Shown: positions 22,253-31,723, numbered from the stretch's first letter. The stretch is DNA of 54,051 nt from Aculops lycopersici (GCA_015350385.1 WNKI01000004.1:554204-608254), one strand, 5' to 3'. The notes: generated by a model not told the origin, from the sequence alone. Translations and numbers: made by a program.

Positions 22253-23626
22253 ATGAGATACCAAAACCAATATGTGATTTTGTTGATTTTTATTATAACC
22301 ACGTTCTTTTCAGTATATCTTCTATTTGTCAGCAATGAGGACGACGGAGATATATTAGAATTCCCTCCCGACCAAAAGGATGAGTTTGCTCAATCGCCAA
22401 CAGCTTTAAATAATACTGACCAATGTTTACATCAACCTGAGCATTCATTATCTGAGATTAGCTCAAGCAATTTACTGTTGGATGCAATAGCAAATATACA
22501 ACTCAACGCTCTTAGCGAAGATGAGGTAGACTTTGATTTTGACACTTGTCAAATGTCAAATTGTTTTGATTTCACCAGATGTCGGAATAGTTACAATCCA
22601 TTGAAGATTCATATCAAGAGGTCGCAAGAGCCACTTAACAGTAATGCTTCGAGACCAGAGCAAGGTGAGAGTAACTTGATTCATAAACACATACTGGAAA
22701 TTATACGGAACTCGATCCACTATGAGCCGGATGAAGAGAAGACTTGCATCTTTGTTTTGGAGGAGGATACACTAGATCGCGACCCATTGAGCCGAAGCTT
22801 TATACCTAATTTAGGCAAACTATTTCATCGTGGGAATCTATTTGGTATGAACCATTTGGTGTTCAATCTATACTCAGGCACTTGGCCAGATTACAAGGCC
22901 AACGACTTTGCAGGTATTCAGATTGGAGCTGCATTGTTGGCCAAAGCATCGAATAGCGAGTTATTTCATCGTTCTCGATTTGATATCTCACTACCATTGT
23001 TTTCATATCAACATCCGGTAACAAATAATGTATCTGGAGAGTCCTTGAGTCTCGAATCTGATACTAGAGTTGAACATGAAAACAAATCGTTTTTCTTGAC
23101 CTTCAAGGGCAAACGTTATGTTTACGGTAGCGGAAGTGACACCAGAAATCAACTCTACCATATAGATAATCAGAGAGATGTAATAATGCTCACAACATGT
23201 CGTCATGGGAAAAAGTGGAGAGAGTCAAGCGATGCAAGGTGTTCAGAGGATGAAAGTAACTACAATCGTTACGAGTTCGTAGATCTTATGAAGGAGTCCA
23301 CATTCTGCCTCACTCCCCGTGGTAGACGACTTGGCAGTTTCAGATTTCTAGAAGCCATGAGCTATGGTTGTGTGCCTGTGATACTTAGCGATGGGTGGGT
23401 CAACCCATTTGAAGAACTCATTAATTGGTCTTGTGCAACTGTTCAGTTTGAAGAGAAGCAACTTGTTCTCGTGCCCGACACTCTGCGAGACATTCCCCGG
23501 CAATCGGTAACTCAGATGAGGGGCAATGCAAAATTTCTTTACAACAAATACTTTGCATCGATGGACAAGATTATAATGAGTACTATTGCAATAATAGAAG
23601 AAAGATTAAAGAGGCATTTTGAGTAG
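22253..23626 (+). CDS. EXT1: exostosin-1 homologue with the GT47 domain only
   Basis: Starts at an ATG; 457 residues, no intron. Residues 7-27 form a single membrane anchor (type II Golgi protein). A CFDFT stem motif follows near residue 103. The exostosin (GT47) domain then carries the EXT1 landmarks HLVFNLYSGTWPDY, AALLAKAS, FKGKRYVYGSGSDTRN, LTTCRHGKKW and TPRGRRLGSFRFLEAMSYG, ending in a helix IIEERLKRHFE. EXT1 with EXT2 polymerises heparan sulfate in the Golgi; the Drosophila homologue is tout-velu. Human and fly EXT1 continue for about 300 residues into a GT64 domain, but here a TAG follows directly, 24 bases before an assembly gap. C. elegans RIB-1 is likewise GT47-only. The alternative is a splice at the weak GA/GTAGAA overlapping the stop, with further exons in the gap. 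Confidence 0.9.
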   Translation: MRYQNQYVILLIFIITTFFSVYLLFVSNEDDGDILEFPPDQKDEFAQSPTALNNTDQCLHQPEHSLSEISSSNLLLDAIANIQLNALSEDEVDFDFDTCQMSNCFDFTRCRNSYNPLKIHIKRSQEPLNSNASRPEQGESNLIHKHILEIIRNSIHYEPDEEKTCIFVLEEDTLDRDPLSRSFIPNLGKLFHRGNLFGMNHLVFNLYSGTWPDYKANDFAGIQIGAALLAKASNSELFHRSRFDISLPLFSYQHPVTNNVSGESLSLESDTRVEHENKSFFLTFKGKRYVYGSGSDTRNQLYHIDNQRDVIMLTTCRHGKKWRESSDARCSEDESNYNRYEFVDLMKESTFCLTPRGRRLGSFRFLEAMSYGCVPVILSDGWVNPFEELINWSCATVQFEEKQLVLVPDTLRDIPRQSVTQMRGNAKFLYNKYFASMDKIIMSTIAIIEERLKRHFE

Positions 23627-23650
23627 AAGACTTGATACATCCACGATGTC

Positions 23651-24189
23651 NNNNNNNNNNNNNNNNNNNNNNNNNNNNNNNNNNNNNNNNNNNNNNNNNN
23701 NNNNNNNNNNNNNNNNNNNNNNNNNNNNNNNNNNNNNNNNNNNNNNNNNNNNNNNNNNNNNNNNNNNNNNNNNNNNNNNNNNNNNNNNNNNNNNNNNNNN
23801 NNNNNNNNNNNNNNNNNNNNNNNNNNNNNNNNNNNNNNNNNNNNNNNNNNNNNNNNNNNNNNNNNNNNNNNNNNNNNNNNNNNNNNNNNNNNNNNNNNNN
23901 NNNNNNNNNNNNNNNNNNNNNNNNNNNNNNNNNNNNNNNNNNNNNNNNNNNNNNNNNNNNNNNNNNNNNNNNNNNNNNNNNNNNNNNNNNNNNNNNNNNN
24001 NNNNNNNNNNNNNNNNNNNNNNNNNNNNNNNNNNNNNNNNNNNNNNNNNNNNNNNNNNNNNNNNNNNNNNNNNNNNNNNNNNNNNNNNNNNNNNNNNNNN
24101 NNNNNNNNNNNNNNNNNNNNNNNNNNNNNNNNNNNNNNNNNNNNNNNNNNNNNNNNNNNNNNNNNNNNNNNNNNNNNNNNNNNNNNNNN
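23651..24189. other. assembly gap (539 N)
   Basis: A run of N between EXT1 and ERCC1. It hides the 5' half of ERCC1 and possibly more. Open frames drawn through it are meaningless. Confidence 1.
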
Positions 24190-24898
24190 CGCATTGAATC
24201 CAAATTACATCTATGATAGAATCAACAAACTAGGTGACCAATATGATCTCAGAATTCTACTTACAATTGTGGATCACGTCGAGCATAACGCCTACCTCAA
24301 AGAGTTGAGTAAACTTTGCATCAGATGCAACTTGACTCTTATGCTTTGTTGGGCCCCCGAGGATGCAGCCATGTATTTGGAAAAATACAAGCTCTCTGAG
24401 GACAAGCCTGCTGATTTGATTATGGAAAAGCCAACAAGTTATGAGTACGAGGACGCCTTAGATCAGTACATGATAGATGCCCTAACTGAATGTCGAGCAA
24501 TCAATCGCACGGATGCCGCCTCAATAGTTTCCCTGTTCGACAAGTTTACTCGCATTGCCGCTGCTACACCTGAAGAGCTCGCCCTATGTCCAGGTGTTGG
24601 AATGTCGAAGGCACAAAGATTGTACAATCTACTCCACAAACCGATGAAAAGAGGCGGGGACGCGGCAGGGACAAGCCGATCGAGTCAGCAAAAGTCAGGA
24701 TCTCAAACCACCTTCAGCCAACAAGAGCCGGAGATCGAGTACGAAGTTGAGCCTCGCCGAGATGATGCTGCGGCGGCTGATCACAAGGATGATGATGAGT
24801 TTGAGGATGACGAGGAAGCTGAGATATCGAATCCAGTAGCCCGAAGTTTGGGGGGCACTTCGCAAGATGAGGAGTCTGATGATAATAAAACAAGTTGA
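24190..24898 (+). CDS. ERCC1: ERCC1 DNA-repair endonuclease subunit, 5' end in gap
   Basis: Partial: the first visible codon is GCA at 24191, and the N-terminus lies in the N-run. The visible 236 residues align with ERCC1 from the middle of its central XPF-like domain: NPNYIYDRI, LRILLTIVDHVEHNAYLKEL, then W-x-P-E-D-A-x-x-YLE-x-YK and KPADLIMEK, all ERCC1 signatures. The tandem helix-hairpin-helix domain follows, with LALCPGVGMSKAQRLYNLLH as second hairpin. ERCC1 is the non-catalytic partner of XPF; the pair cuts 5' of lesions in nucleotide-excision repair and interstrand crosslink repair. After the usual end there is an extra Gln/Asp/Glu-rich tail of about 75 residues. An AATAAA (24884-24889) overlaps the last codons, which may be chance. 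Confidence 0.92.
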
Positions 24899-25079
24899 TT
24901 TTAGTTTAATTATTAATGATTTGCGTCTTGACTATTGGAACGTGAGAATACTGTGTTGTTATCAACATCATCATCGGTATTTGGCATTCATTATTTACGA
25001 ACAAAGGATTGCGGTGGTGTACAATATGCAAACAGTGTCTAATGCATCTGATTGACTGACCGACTGGCTAACTGATTGA

Positions 25080-25298
25080 CTATTGATCCTTCTTCCTCTG
25101 ACTCGTCATTCTGTAAATAATTGAATCTCTTCCTGGATTGAGATTCCACATCCCTACCGCAATTAGGAATACTGCAACAATTATTACGACTGTTGTGAAT
25201 CCAATCAGGGCAAAAGGTATGTGGAAATCAGAGTTGTATACTGGAGCGAGGCCTAGAGGTTTTTCCTGCGGATGGTTGTGTGTAATGTCAGTAATCAT
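25080..25298 (-). CDS. ATP6AP2: ATP6AP2-like (prorenin receptor) C-terminal membrane module
   Basis: An ATG-started frame of 72 residues. It has a short polar segment (LAPVYNSDFH), one transmembrane helix (about residues 30-50) and the tail MWNLNPGRDSIIYRMTSQ. The NPGRDSIIYRMTS stretch is the hallmark cytosolic tail of ATP6AP2, the V-ATPase accessory subunit that also acts in Wnt/planar polarity signalling. The family ectodomain (about 270 residues) is absent. An alternative start uses a GTAAGT donor at 25345 with an acceptor at 25266 (CCGCAG) or 25253 (CTCTAG), joining an upstream exon; I find no upstream frame resembling the ectodomain in the 450 bp available before the next gene. It may be a minimal form, equivalent to the M8-9 fragment released from the animal protein, or a gene with unrecognised upstream exons. 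Confidence 0.65.
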   Translation of the reverse strand: MITDITHNHPQEKPLGLAPVYNSDFHIPFALIGFTTVVIIVAVFLIAVGMWNLNPGRDSIIYRMTSQRKKDQ

Positions 25299-25790
25299 GG
25301 TGGCTCAAGCTCATAAGTACGATATAATCCAAGAGAGAAACTTACCATCTTGTCTGTATTTGATTATTGACCGAAGCTTGAGGTCAATATGATGATTATT
25401 GATATGAAGCTTGGATAACGTTTTTCAGTTAGAATGAATGTCAAATTGTAGCAAGTTGGAGGTTGGAATTGTATTTTACTTTCACAACAAACTCGGCGGC
25501 CCGCCGCACGCACAAACTCGCCGTGAACGTACCACAAGTTAGCAAGCCGATCGATGATGATCGCTGCAGGCTGCAGACTGCAGTGCAAGAGTTGCGGCCC
25601 AAAACACAGCAGTGGCTAGCTGTTGGCTGTGTGTGTGGCGCGAAAATTAAACCTGTCTTCACGAAATCATCTAAATAAAGTTTCCCCTTGGTATGGGGCG
25701 GGATTGGTGCTTAAGGCGGTAATTGCTAACGGTTAATTCGAATGTTTATTGAGTATCTCGACGGGCCAACGACAAAAACTGGCCGACTGT
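25299..25790. other. spacer with possible 5' exons of the ATP6AP2-like gene
   Basis: Contains a strong minus-strand donor (exon end at 25346, GTAAGT following) and short open pieces on that strand, none recognisable. AATAAAG occurs on the + strand near 25673. No other gene is seen. Confidence 0.4.
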
Positions 25791-26219
25791 CTAATCTAAA
25801 ACTTGTATAACAAATAAGGCCAAATTTGAGAATCCTCTCTTGACGCGATCCCAAATATCACCGCTTCGTTGTTGAGCTTGAGGTTCCTGCGAGTCATTTG
25901 AACTCGTGTTAGCTTCTCGTGTGCTTCGACAACCACCTGTGCATTTATCACTAGCTTGGTTGTTGTGGTTCGGGTTTTTGGTAGTGGCGGTGCCGCTGCC
26001 ACTAGCACTATTGGTGTTTGCACTCCGTTGGTCTGACACATTAGTTGTAATCCTATTTCTTAATTGACTAGTGTTATCTTCGTTACCTGAAATGCTAGCT
26101 GTATCATTTTTATGCTCCTCCTGGTCACTCACACTAGTGGCGCTGCTTAATAGAACTCTAGATCCCGGCTGCTGACCGGTGATAACACTATTATAACTTG
26201 GCGGTGGATCGCGTTCCAT
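25791..26219 (-). CDS. orphan Ser/Asn-rich protein with an N-terminal PPxY motif
   Basis: A 142-residue ATG-started frame. I do not recognise a family. The N-terminus reads MERDPPPSYNSVI, so a PPSY motif (binding site for WW domains, for example of Nedd4-type ubiquitin ligases or Yorkie) sits at residues 6-9. The middle is disordered, rich in Ser, Thr, Asn and Gln, with four Cys-containing positions around CTGGCRST. The last 22 residues (IWDRVKRGFSNLALFVIQVL) form a basic-to-hydrophobic helix that could attach to membranes. Such a PPxY-plus-membrane-helix layout resembles adaptors that recruit WW-domain ligases, but that is inference. It lies on the same strand as the ATP6AP2-like and nAChR genes. 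It could also be a chance frame. Confidence 0.45.
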   Translation of the reverse strand: MERDPPPSYNSVITGQQPGSRVLLSSATSVSDQEEHKNDTASISGNEDNTSQLRNRITTNVSDQRSANTNSASGSGTATTKNPNHNNQASDKCTGGCRSTREANTSSNDSQEPQAQQRSGDIWDRVKRGFSNLALFVIQVLD

Positions 26220-27010
26220 GGTTTGCGTGAAAAGTTATTCGGTATTAGCCTGATATTAGCCAACAACCAGAGTTTGGGTCATTCCCTATGATAAAATTTA
26301 AACAAAATGAGTAATGATTATAATAATTCTTCATAAATAATAATAAGAATCTAATCTATTAAATAAACGATATATATAAATACAACTTCATGAGTTAACG
26401 TCATTTGTTTACACCTTGCACTCAAATTGAGGCGCCTTAGATCAAAGGGGAGCGAGCGCTTGGTGCGCATCGCGTGCCTAGCGACTGGCGCCTAGCGAAC
26501 CCACCGAGATTGTGCGCGCTTTTCTAACGTGCATTTGTCTTTGTCGTCGACGTTGGCATCTATAGCCCATCGCAACAGAACGCGAGCTACGTTTCGCCAA
26601 CTCATCAACGACAAGCTATTGAGTTCCGACTGCGTTACCGCAAGATGAGCAGCGAAATCGTGAGCTTGATGCGAGGGCATCCCAAACTTGAGGCCTCTTT
26701 CTGCTTCAAGTATTGCTACTCTCGTTGTCTCTCCCCCCCCTCTCGCTTCTATGGCATGTGGCGCTTAGCTGCCCTTGTCAAGCTAACTTGGGATTACCTT
26801 CAGCCAGCAACAAATCTTGTGAGCAGAGAGACAGAGTGACAAGCTCATTCAAGTTCATTGCCAGAGAAGAAACTCGAGACGATAGAGAATTAGAAGGCAT
26901 TTAAACGTTAGGTTAGCTTACGGTTTTGAGCGGTGACCTAAATTTTTAATTATAATAATTACACAGCACTAAGAGTTTAATGCATAATCAGTTGAATCCA
27001 ACTGATAAAC
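26220..27010. other. spacer between the orphan PPxY gene and the nAChR gene
   Basis: AT-rich near 26280-26400 and 26900-27000, more GC-rich between. Short frames on both strands (26492-26680 and 26645-26904) have no family signature. It should contain the orphan gene's promoter and the nAChR 3' UTR. Confidence 0.5.
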
Positions 27011-29926
27011 TCAACTATGAGCGTAAACTGAGGCCGAGCAATTGCTCGGCGGAATATCAATACGAAGCTTGTCGTCGATGGAAGCTCGTTGGTCATAGAG
27101 TGACGGTGCAAGTGCTAGGATAATCAAGGAGCCAAAGGTGCATAGAATAAAAAAGATCCACAGAAACAACCTGTCCACTACCATCGACATGGACTCCCAA
27201 TCTTCAATTGCACTATTCTCGTCGTCCTCGTTCTTGATTGTGTCTGCAATAAACAGAATACTCCTAATGGCCGCTCTAACGTGAGCTGGCATCTCCTTGT
27301 AAGGCAACCTAAGCGACAACAACAAGTCCGATGGTTTGTTCAGGGTTCCCGTTGTGGTTGAGCTGGAGTTTGTGTTTGCCGTCACCGTGGAGGCAGTAAC
27401 AAACTCTTGACTCATGGTGCTACCCATGGGAAATTGCCCACGAACAAGTTGCTTTTGCTGTTGCAACTTGAAGTGTCTATTTAAATTGCCGTTGCTACTC
27501 GGCGGTTGTGCATAGTGGTGATGCAAACTCTGCGGTTGTGGCAAAACCGTGGGTGGTTGGTCGTGATTGTTGTTGGTGTTGCTGCGGCTATTGTTACTGT
27601 AAGCTCCGTATTGGTGAGGATTTTGTGAGTCGAGCTCTAGGTCGGTGTCGTTTGTTGGCTCACCGAAATGATTCACCGGTTCATTGCTCGTGGTGGTTGT
27701 ATCTATTTCATCCGATGCATTGTTAATTAAATTTATGCTACTCAACAACTTGTCCACCAATTTGCTGCCACACTCACTAGCACTGCGACTGTAATGCTCC
27801 AAACTTATGCCATTTCCTCCTTGACCACCGCCACCTCCCAAATTATCAGCACCGCCACTTGTTGTGTCCATGTGCTGACTAGCATTTGCCACCGCAACCA
27901 AAGACTCGCAACTCAGATGGGGCGGCGGAGGTGGCGAGGGCAGGGTTAACTCGTCGACGGCGGGTGTTGATGAAGGGATTGTGGGTCTAGCTGGATTCTT
28001 CGAGGGATAAGCTACACCACCAGCACTGCCGCAACCTGGATCCTCTTGGTCATAGTCGAATGTCATATCCAAGGTATCGTCATTTAACATGGCGCCCAAA
28101 TGCGAAGTCCGATGACCAGTACACCCAAAACTGCTACTCTTGCACATTGCAGTCGTGGACTGGTGTCTCTGGTGAGTTGAGTTTTGCCTCAAATTAGAAC
28201 CGCAACTATCGCATGGCTCCTGAGATGATTGATGCAACGCCGCCGAGTTTCCATTAAATTTCGTGACACCTGACTGAATCAATGGATACATCATATCCGC
28301 GGCACTCTGATTCCAATTGCCACCTTCCGGTTGCATCATTCGATTTCCGCCGTACAGGTTCCTAGCTTGTTGCTGTTGTCTATATTGATTGCTCATTGCA
28401 TTCGTACCTCTCAATGGTTGATTTGCGCGCGAGCAACACTTGCCCCCATTGTCGCAACAACCTGTCGATTGTTGCGTTTGTTGCTGATTGCTATTCGAAC
28501 GCGCTAATCCAACATGAGCTTGCCTATAGGGCGCTGTGCTAGTCGCGCTCTCGGCCTCTTCCTGTTTCAGTTTCTCTATATAATCGTCAACATACTTCCT
28601 AAAGTATCTGCCTCCATCGTCCTCTTCCTCCTTCTCCTCCTTTCTACTCTTTGGCCTCTGACGATCGTCTTCCTTGGGATTGAAGTTGTAGCTTTTGTTC
28701 AAGGTTTCAATTAAGTTTAAACTTTGCGTTAGCGGCTGGGCAAGATCATAGTTAATCTCATTGGATTCCTGTAATAATTGTTGAGCAATCTTTTTCTTTC
28801 TAAATCTATTCAACGAACTCTTCTCATGAGGATCCGGTCTATCCAATCTGAGCAAACGGGGCAACACCTTTAGGAAGATGTGCCTAACTCGTGGCGACAT
28901 TGTATGCACTGCAGGCGATCGATGGTGAATGTTGAGCACGTAGACAGATAGACAAGCTGACAGGCTAACTAGTACCAAGGTGAATAGTAGATACTTTCCA
29001 AATAATGGAACAGCCAAACTTGAGGCTGGAATGATCTCCAACATGAGCAAAAAGAAGACTATCAACGAGGTCAATATTGATATGCTCAATGTCACTTTTT
29101 CCTGAGAATCCGAAGGCAGGTAGAAGACCGAAACTGTCATGAAGGTCATAAGGCCAACGGGTATAATAAGATTTACCAAATAGAAAAGCATCTTCCTGCG
29201 AATAACAATCTTGAAGGTGATATCCGGAAATGCCTCGGTGCAACACTCATAGTAGAATTCGTTGTAAAAAGCTGGAACATCAATGATATCCCATTCAACG
29301 TTCTTGTAGAATTGACTTAGGTCAACTCCGATGTCTACCTTTGTTTTGTTTCCAACATGACGTAACTCAAGCTCGTCGCCCGCGTAAGTCCAAGAGCCAA
29401 ATCTAAGGAAGCAAGTTTGGATGTCGAATGGGAAATACTCAACGTCAATCTCGCAGGTGGATCGAAACATAGTTGGTGGTTTCCAAACTACAGTTCCGTT
29501 TGAATGTACAGTTGCCTTAGCCACTAGAGTGAGCTCGTAATTTCCATCGGCATTATTAAACAAAACAATATCAGGTATCCAAATATTTTCAGCTGGCACA
29601 TGAATCATGTCAATGCCCTCATAGTTTTCCGGTTGCCATTCTAGTTTATAATCGTGCCAAGTTTGCTCAACCCAAACGTTTGTTGACAATATCTGCTGCT
29701 TCAAATTGAGATCCAATATTTGGCCCAACTTTAAACCTAGAGTTACCGTTACCTTTGTCTTGTTATTTGCAACGGGTAATATCAATCGATTGTAATCGGT
29801 AAATAGATCCTCATATAGCCGCTTCATAGCCAGACTACACTCTATGGGTTCAATGTGAAATTGGCCTGTGAATATGATTGACAATAGAAGGAGGCTAATA
29901 ATCTTGAACATCTTTGGCACAATCAT
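27011..29926 (-). CDS. nicotinic acetylcholine receptor alpha subunit (intronless, divergent pore)
   Basis: 971 residues from an ATG, no intron. Signal peptide within 1-30; ligand-binding domain with Cys-loop C158-C172 and the vicinal pair C228-C229 that defines an alpha subunit. Loops: W90 (D), WIPDIVLFNNADG (A), W179 in GSWTY (B), Y226 and F233 around the Cys pair (C). M1-M3 lie at about 247-333, an exceptionally long M3-M4 loop (over 500 residues, rich in Gln, Asn, His and Ser) follows, and M4 is near 925-945. It is closest in pattern to insect alpha1-alpha4 types. Such subunits form cation channels for fast cholinergic transmission and are neonicotinoid/spinosyn-class targets. Odd points: the M2 9' gate residue is T286 instead of Leu, and the loop A and loop C2 tyrosines are Phe (F123, F233). 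Confidence 0.95.
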   Translation of the reverse strand: MIVPKMFKIISLLLLSIIFTGQFHIEPIECSLAMKRLYEDLFTDYNRLILPVANNKTKVTVTLGLKLGQILDLNLKQQILSTNVWVEQTWHDYKLEWQPENYEGIDMIHVPAENIWIPDIVLFNNADGNYELTLVAKATVHSNGTVVWKPPTMFRSTCEIDVEYFPFDIQTCFLRFGSWTYAGDELELRHVGNKTKVDIGVDLSQFYKNVEWDIIDVPAFYNEFYYECCTEAFPDITFKIVIRRKMLFYLVNLIIPVGLMTFMTVSVFYLPSDSQEKVTLSISILTSLIVFFLLMLEIIPASSLAVPLFGKYLLFTLVLVSLSACLSVYVLNIHHRSPAVHTMSPRVRHIFLKVLPRLLRLDRPDPHEKSSLNRFRKKKIAQQLLQESNEINYDLAQPLTQSLNLIETLNKSYNFNPKEDDRQRPKSRKEEKEEEDDGGRYFRKYVDDYIEKLKQEEAESATSTAPYRQAHVGLARSNSNQQQTQQSTGCCDNGGKCCSRANQPLRGTNAMSNQYRQQQQARNLYGGNRMMQPEGGNWNQSAADMMYPLIQSGVTKFNGNSAALHQSSQEPCDSCGSNLRQNSTHQRHQSTTAMCKSSSFGCTGHRTSHLGAMLNDDTLDMTFDYDQEDPGCGSAGGVAYPSKNPARPTIPSSTPAVDELTLPSPPPPPHLSCESLVAVANASQHMDTTSGGADNLGGGGGQGGNGISLEHYSRSASECGSKLVDKLLSSINLINNASDEIDTTTTSNEPVNHFGEPTNDTDLELDSQNPHQYGAYSNNSRSNTNNNHDQPPTVLPQPQSLHHHYAQPPSSNGNLNRHFKLQQQKQLVRGQFPMGSTMSQEFVTASTVTANTNSSSTTTGTLNKPSDLLLSLRLPYKEMPAHVRAAIRSILFIADTIKNEDDENSAIEDWESMSMVVDRLFLWIFFILCTFGSLIILALAPSLYDQRASIDDKLRIDIPPSNCSASVYAHS

Positions 29927-30469
29927 CTTGAGCTCATTTATTGCTTTCTAATATGGGCAACAACAATAACAATTCCTATCTAATACTGGAATATCTTATT
30001 ACTATCGTGGACAACAATTTTTTTCCATTGTTTTGAGAGTTATTTGGGTTCACATAGCTCTGATGCTATGCTACACTGACGCCAGTGACATCCGTCGAAA
30101 GTGGAAATAAAACGGAAACTTGGCTAGTCATGATGGGAGAAGGGCGCATAGGCGGGTATTGAGGCGTAGCAGTCTTTCGATTAGCATAAGACTATGGCTA
30201 TATGAGAGGCTTCCTTTCGTAAAACTGCATTGAAACTATGTGCCAAGCGGCAAGCTAAGTGGAACGGAAGACGAAGCGCGCGCTCGTTGGGTAATACATA
30301 TCGAGCTCTAGCCAGCCACTTGACATCGAGCGACTAGGCCCTTCAAATATCGGACGCCTTGCATGCGCCTAAAAATGACTTTGTTAAAGATAAGGTAGAG
30401 CTTTGGTTTAGCTTGTGTGATTTGCTAATAAGATGAGCGAGATTTTATTTAGGGTTATCATAACTCGTC
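29927..30469. other. 5' region of the nAChR gene
   Basis: 543 bp between the nAChR start (-) and the CstF-50 stop (-). Holds the receptor promoter and the CstF-50 3' UTR, with AATAAA for CstF-50 on the minus strand at 30444-30449. No coding signature. Confidence 0.55.
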
Positions 30470-31723
30470 TCAATTCGAGTTATCGCTACGCTCGCGAATC
30501 GACCAAAATCTGGCCCGGAAATCCTCACTACAAGTGAGAAATTTTGAATCGGCCATTGAGTGAGTTATAAACCTAACCGAGTTATTGTGACACAGAGGCA
30601 ATGTATCTAAATGTTTGCCTGACCTAGAATTCCAGCTGTGCAAGGTGGTAGTTCTACAATCTGGAAATAGTATATAATCTTCAGTATGGTTGAAAACCGC
30701 TTGGGCTCGATGATTCTTGGACGAGGTGGTGTTTGCACCTTCGTAGGTCATCAGGCAACTTGACATTGACATCTCCCAAAGCTTTACAATCGAGTCCTTG
30801 CCCGCTGACATGATGTATTTTCCATTCCTCGACACCTTGACTGAGCTGATGGCTCCATCATGAGCTCGCCTGAAGGTATTGATGCATCTATTCGAGATGC
30901 CGTCCCAAACTTTGATATCACCATTCTTGCAGCCGCTAGTGTAGAAAGAGCCGGTATTGTTGTAGTCAATTGATGTGATTGGTTCATTGTGTTGATCCAA
31001 GGGGTTGGAGCTAACATATGATTGAAGCGTGTTTATATCGTATAACCTAATTGTCGGCTGCTGACATCCGACCAGCATGTAGTTGCCGTTTGGATGAAAT
31101 GCGAAACATCTAACTGGACTCGCCTCTTGGATTGTTTTGTGAGCCCTCTTTGCGCTAGCTCTCATGTATTCATAGAATTTGATTGTCATATCAGAACTTC
31201 CACTAGCTAAAATGGGTGCAGTTGGGTGGAATTGGAGGAAGGTGACTTCTTCCGTGTGATCATATAAAGTCTTGATGACTGGATGTGCGGTTTGATGCTG
31301 CTGCTGCAACTGGTGCTGTTGATTTGGTTGTTGAGTCTGAGGTGATAGCTGAGGTTGTTGGCCCGCATCCACAACATCCTGTCCGTTATTACTATCTTGA
31401 TTGTCGTTGTTGATTCCATCCGAATTGTTGTTATCATTTTGCTGCTGTTGCTGTTGTTGTTGTTGTTGCTGCTGCATCATGGCATGTGAGGTACTCTTTG
31501 AGATCATCCGCTCCACATCTAAAACCTTGATGGACGCATCAGCACTACCGGTTGCTATTAACATTCCATCTGGACTAAAGGCTCCAGCCCGACAGGGTCC
31601 CTTATGAGACGTGACATATATTGTTTCGTATTGATTTGGAGCTGGTATCGTGAGGGATGCATCGGCATCGCCGTCCAGGTCCAAGCAGGCGACATAATCG
31701 TTGTCCGGCGAGATTTGGCCCAT
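30470..31723 (-). CDS. CSTF1: cleavage stimulation factor subunit 1 (CstF-50), short N-terminus
   Basis: A 417-residue intronless frame from an ATG. From about residue 30 it follows CstF-50: YETIYVTSHKGPCR, LIATGSADASIKVLDVERM, PVIKTLYDHTEEVTFLQFHP, LRLYDINT-like and IKVWDGISNRCINTFRRAHDG, NGKYIMSAGKDSIVKLWE, AVFNHTEDYILFPD and a final CSEDFRARFW, making seven WD repeats. CstF-50 is part of the CstF complex that binds the downstream GU-rich element during mRNA 3' cleavage; it contacts CstF-77, the Pol II tail and BARD1. The family's N-terminal dimerisation region (about 70-80 residues) is missing, and no matching sequence lies in the 333 bp upstream. A polyglutamine/Asn insertion (about residues 83-140) separates WD1 from WD2. 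The gene diverges from uS12m. Confidence 0.93.
   Translation of the reverse strand: MGQISPDNDYVACLDLDGDADASLTIPAPNQYETIYVTSHKGPCRAGAFSPDGMLIATGSADASIKVLDVERMISKSTSHAMMQQQQQQQQQQQQNDNNNSDGINNDNQDSNNGQDVVDAGQQPQLSPQTQQPNQQHQLQQQHQTAHPVIKTLYDHTEEVTFLQFHPTAPILASGSSDMTIKFYEYMRASAKRAHKTIQEASPVRCFAFHPNGNYMLVGCQQPTIRLYDINTLQSYVSSNPLDQHNEPITSIDYNNTGSFYTSGCKNGDIKVWDGISNRCINTFRRAHDGAISSVKVSRNGKYIMSAGKDSIVKLWEMSMSSCLMTYEGANTTSSKNHRAQAVFNHTEDYILFPDCRTTTLHSWNSRSGKHLDTLPLCHNNSVRFITHSMADSKFLTCSEDFRARFWSIRERSDNSN

Noticed and set aside
23583..24216. Long frames across the N-run
   Set aside because: Made of N; no sequence information.
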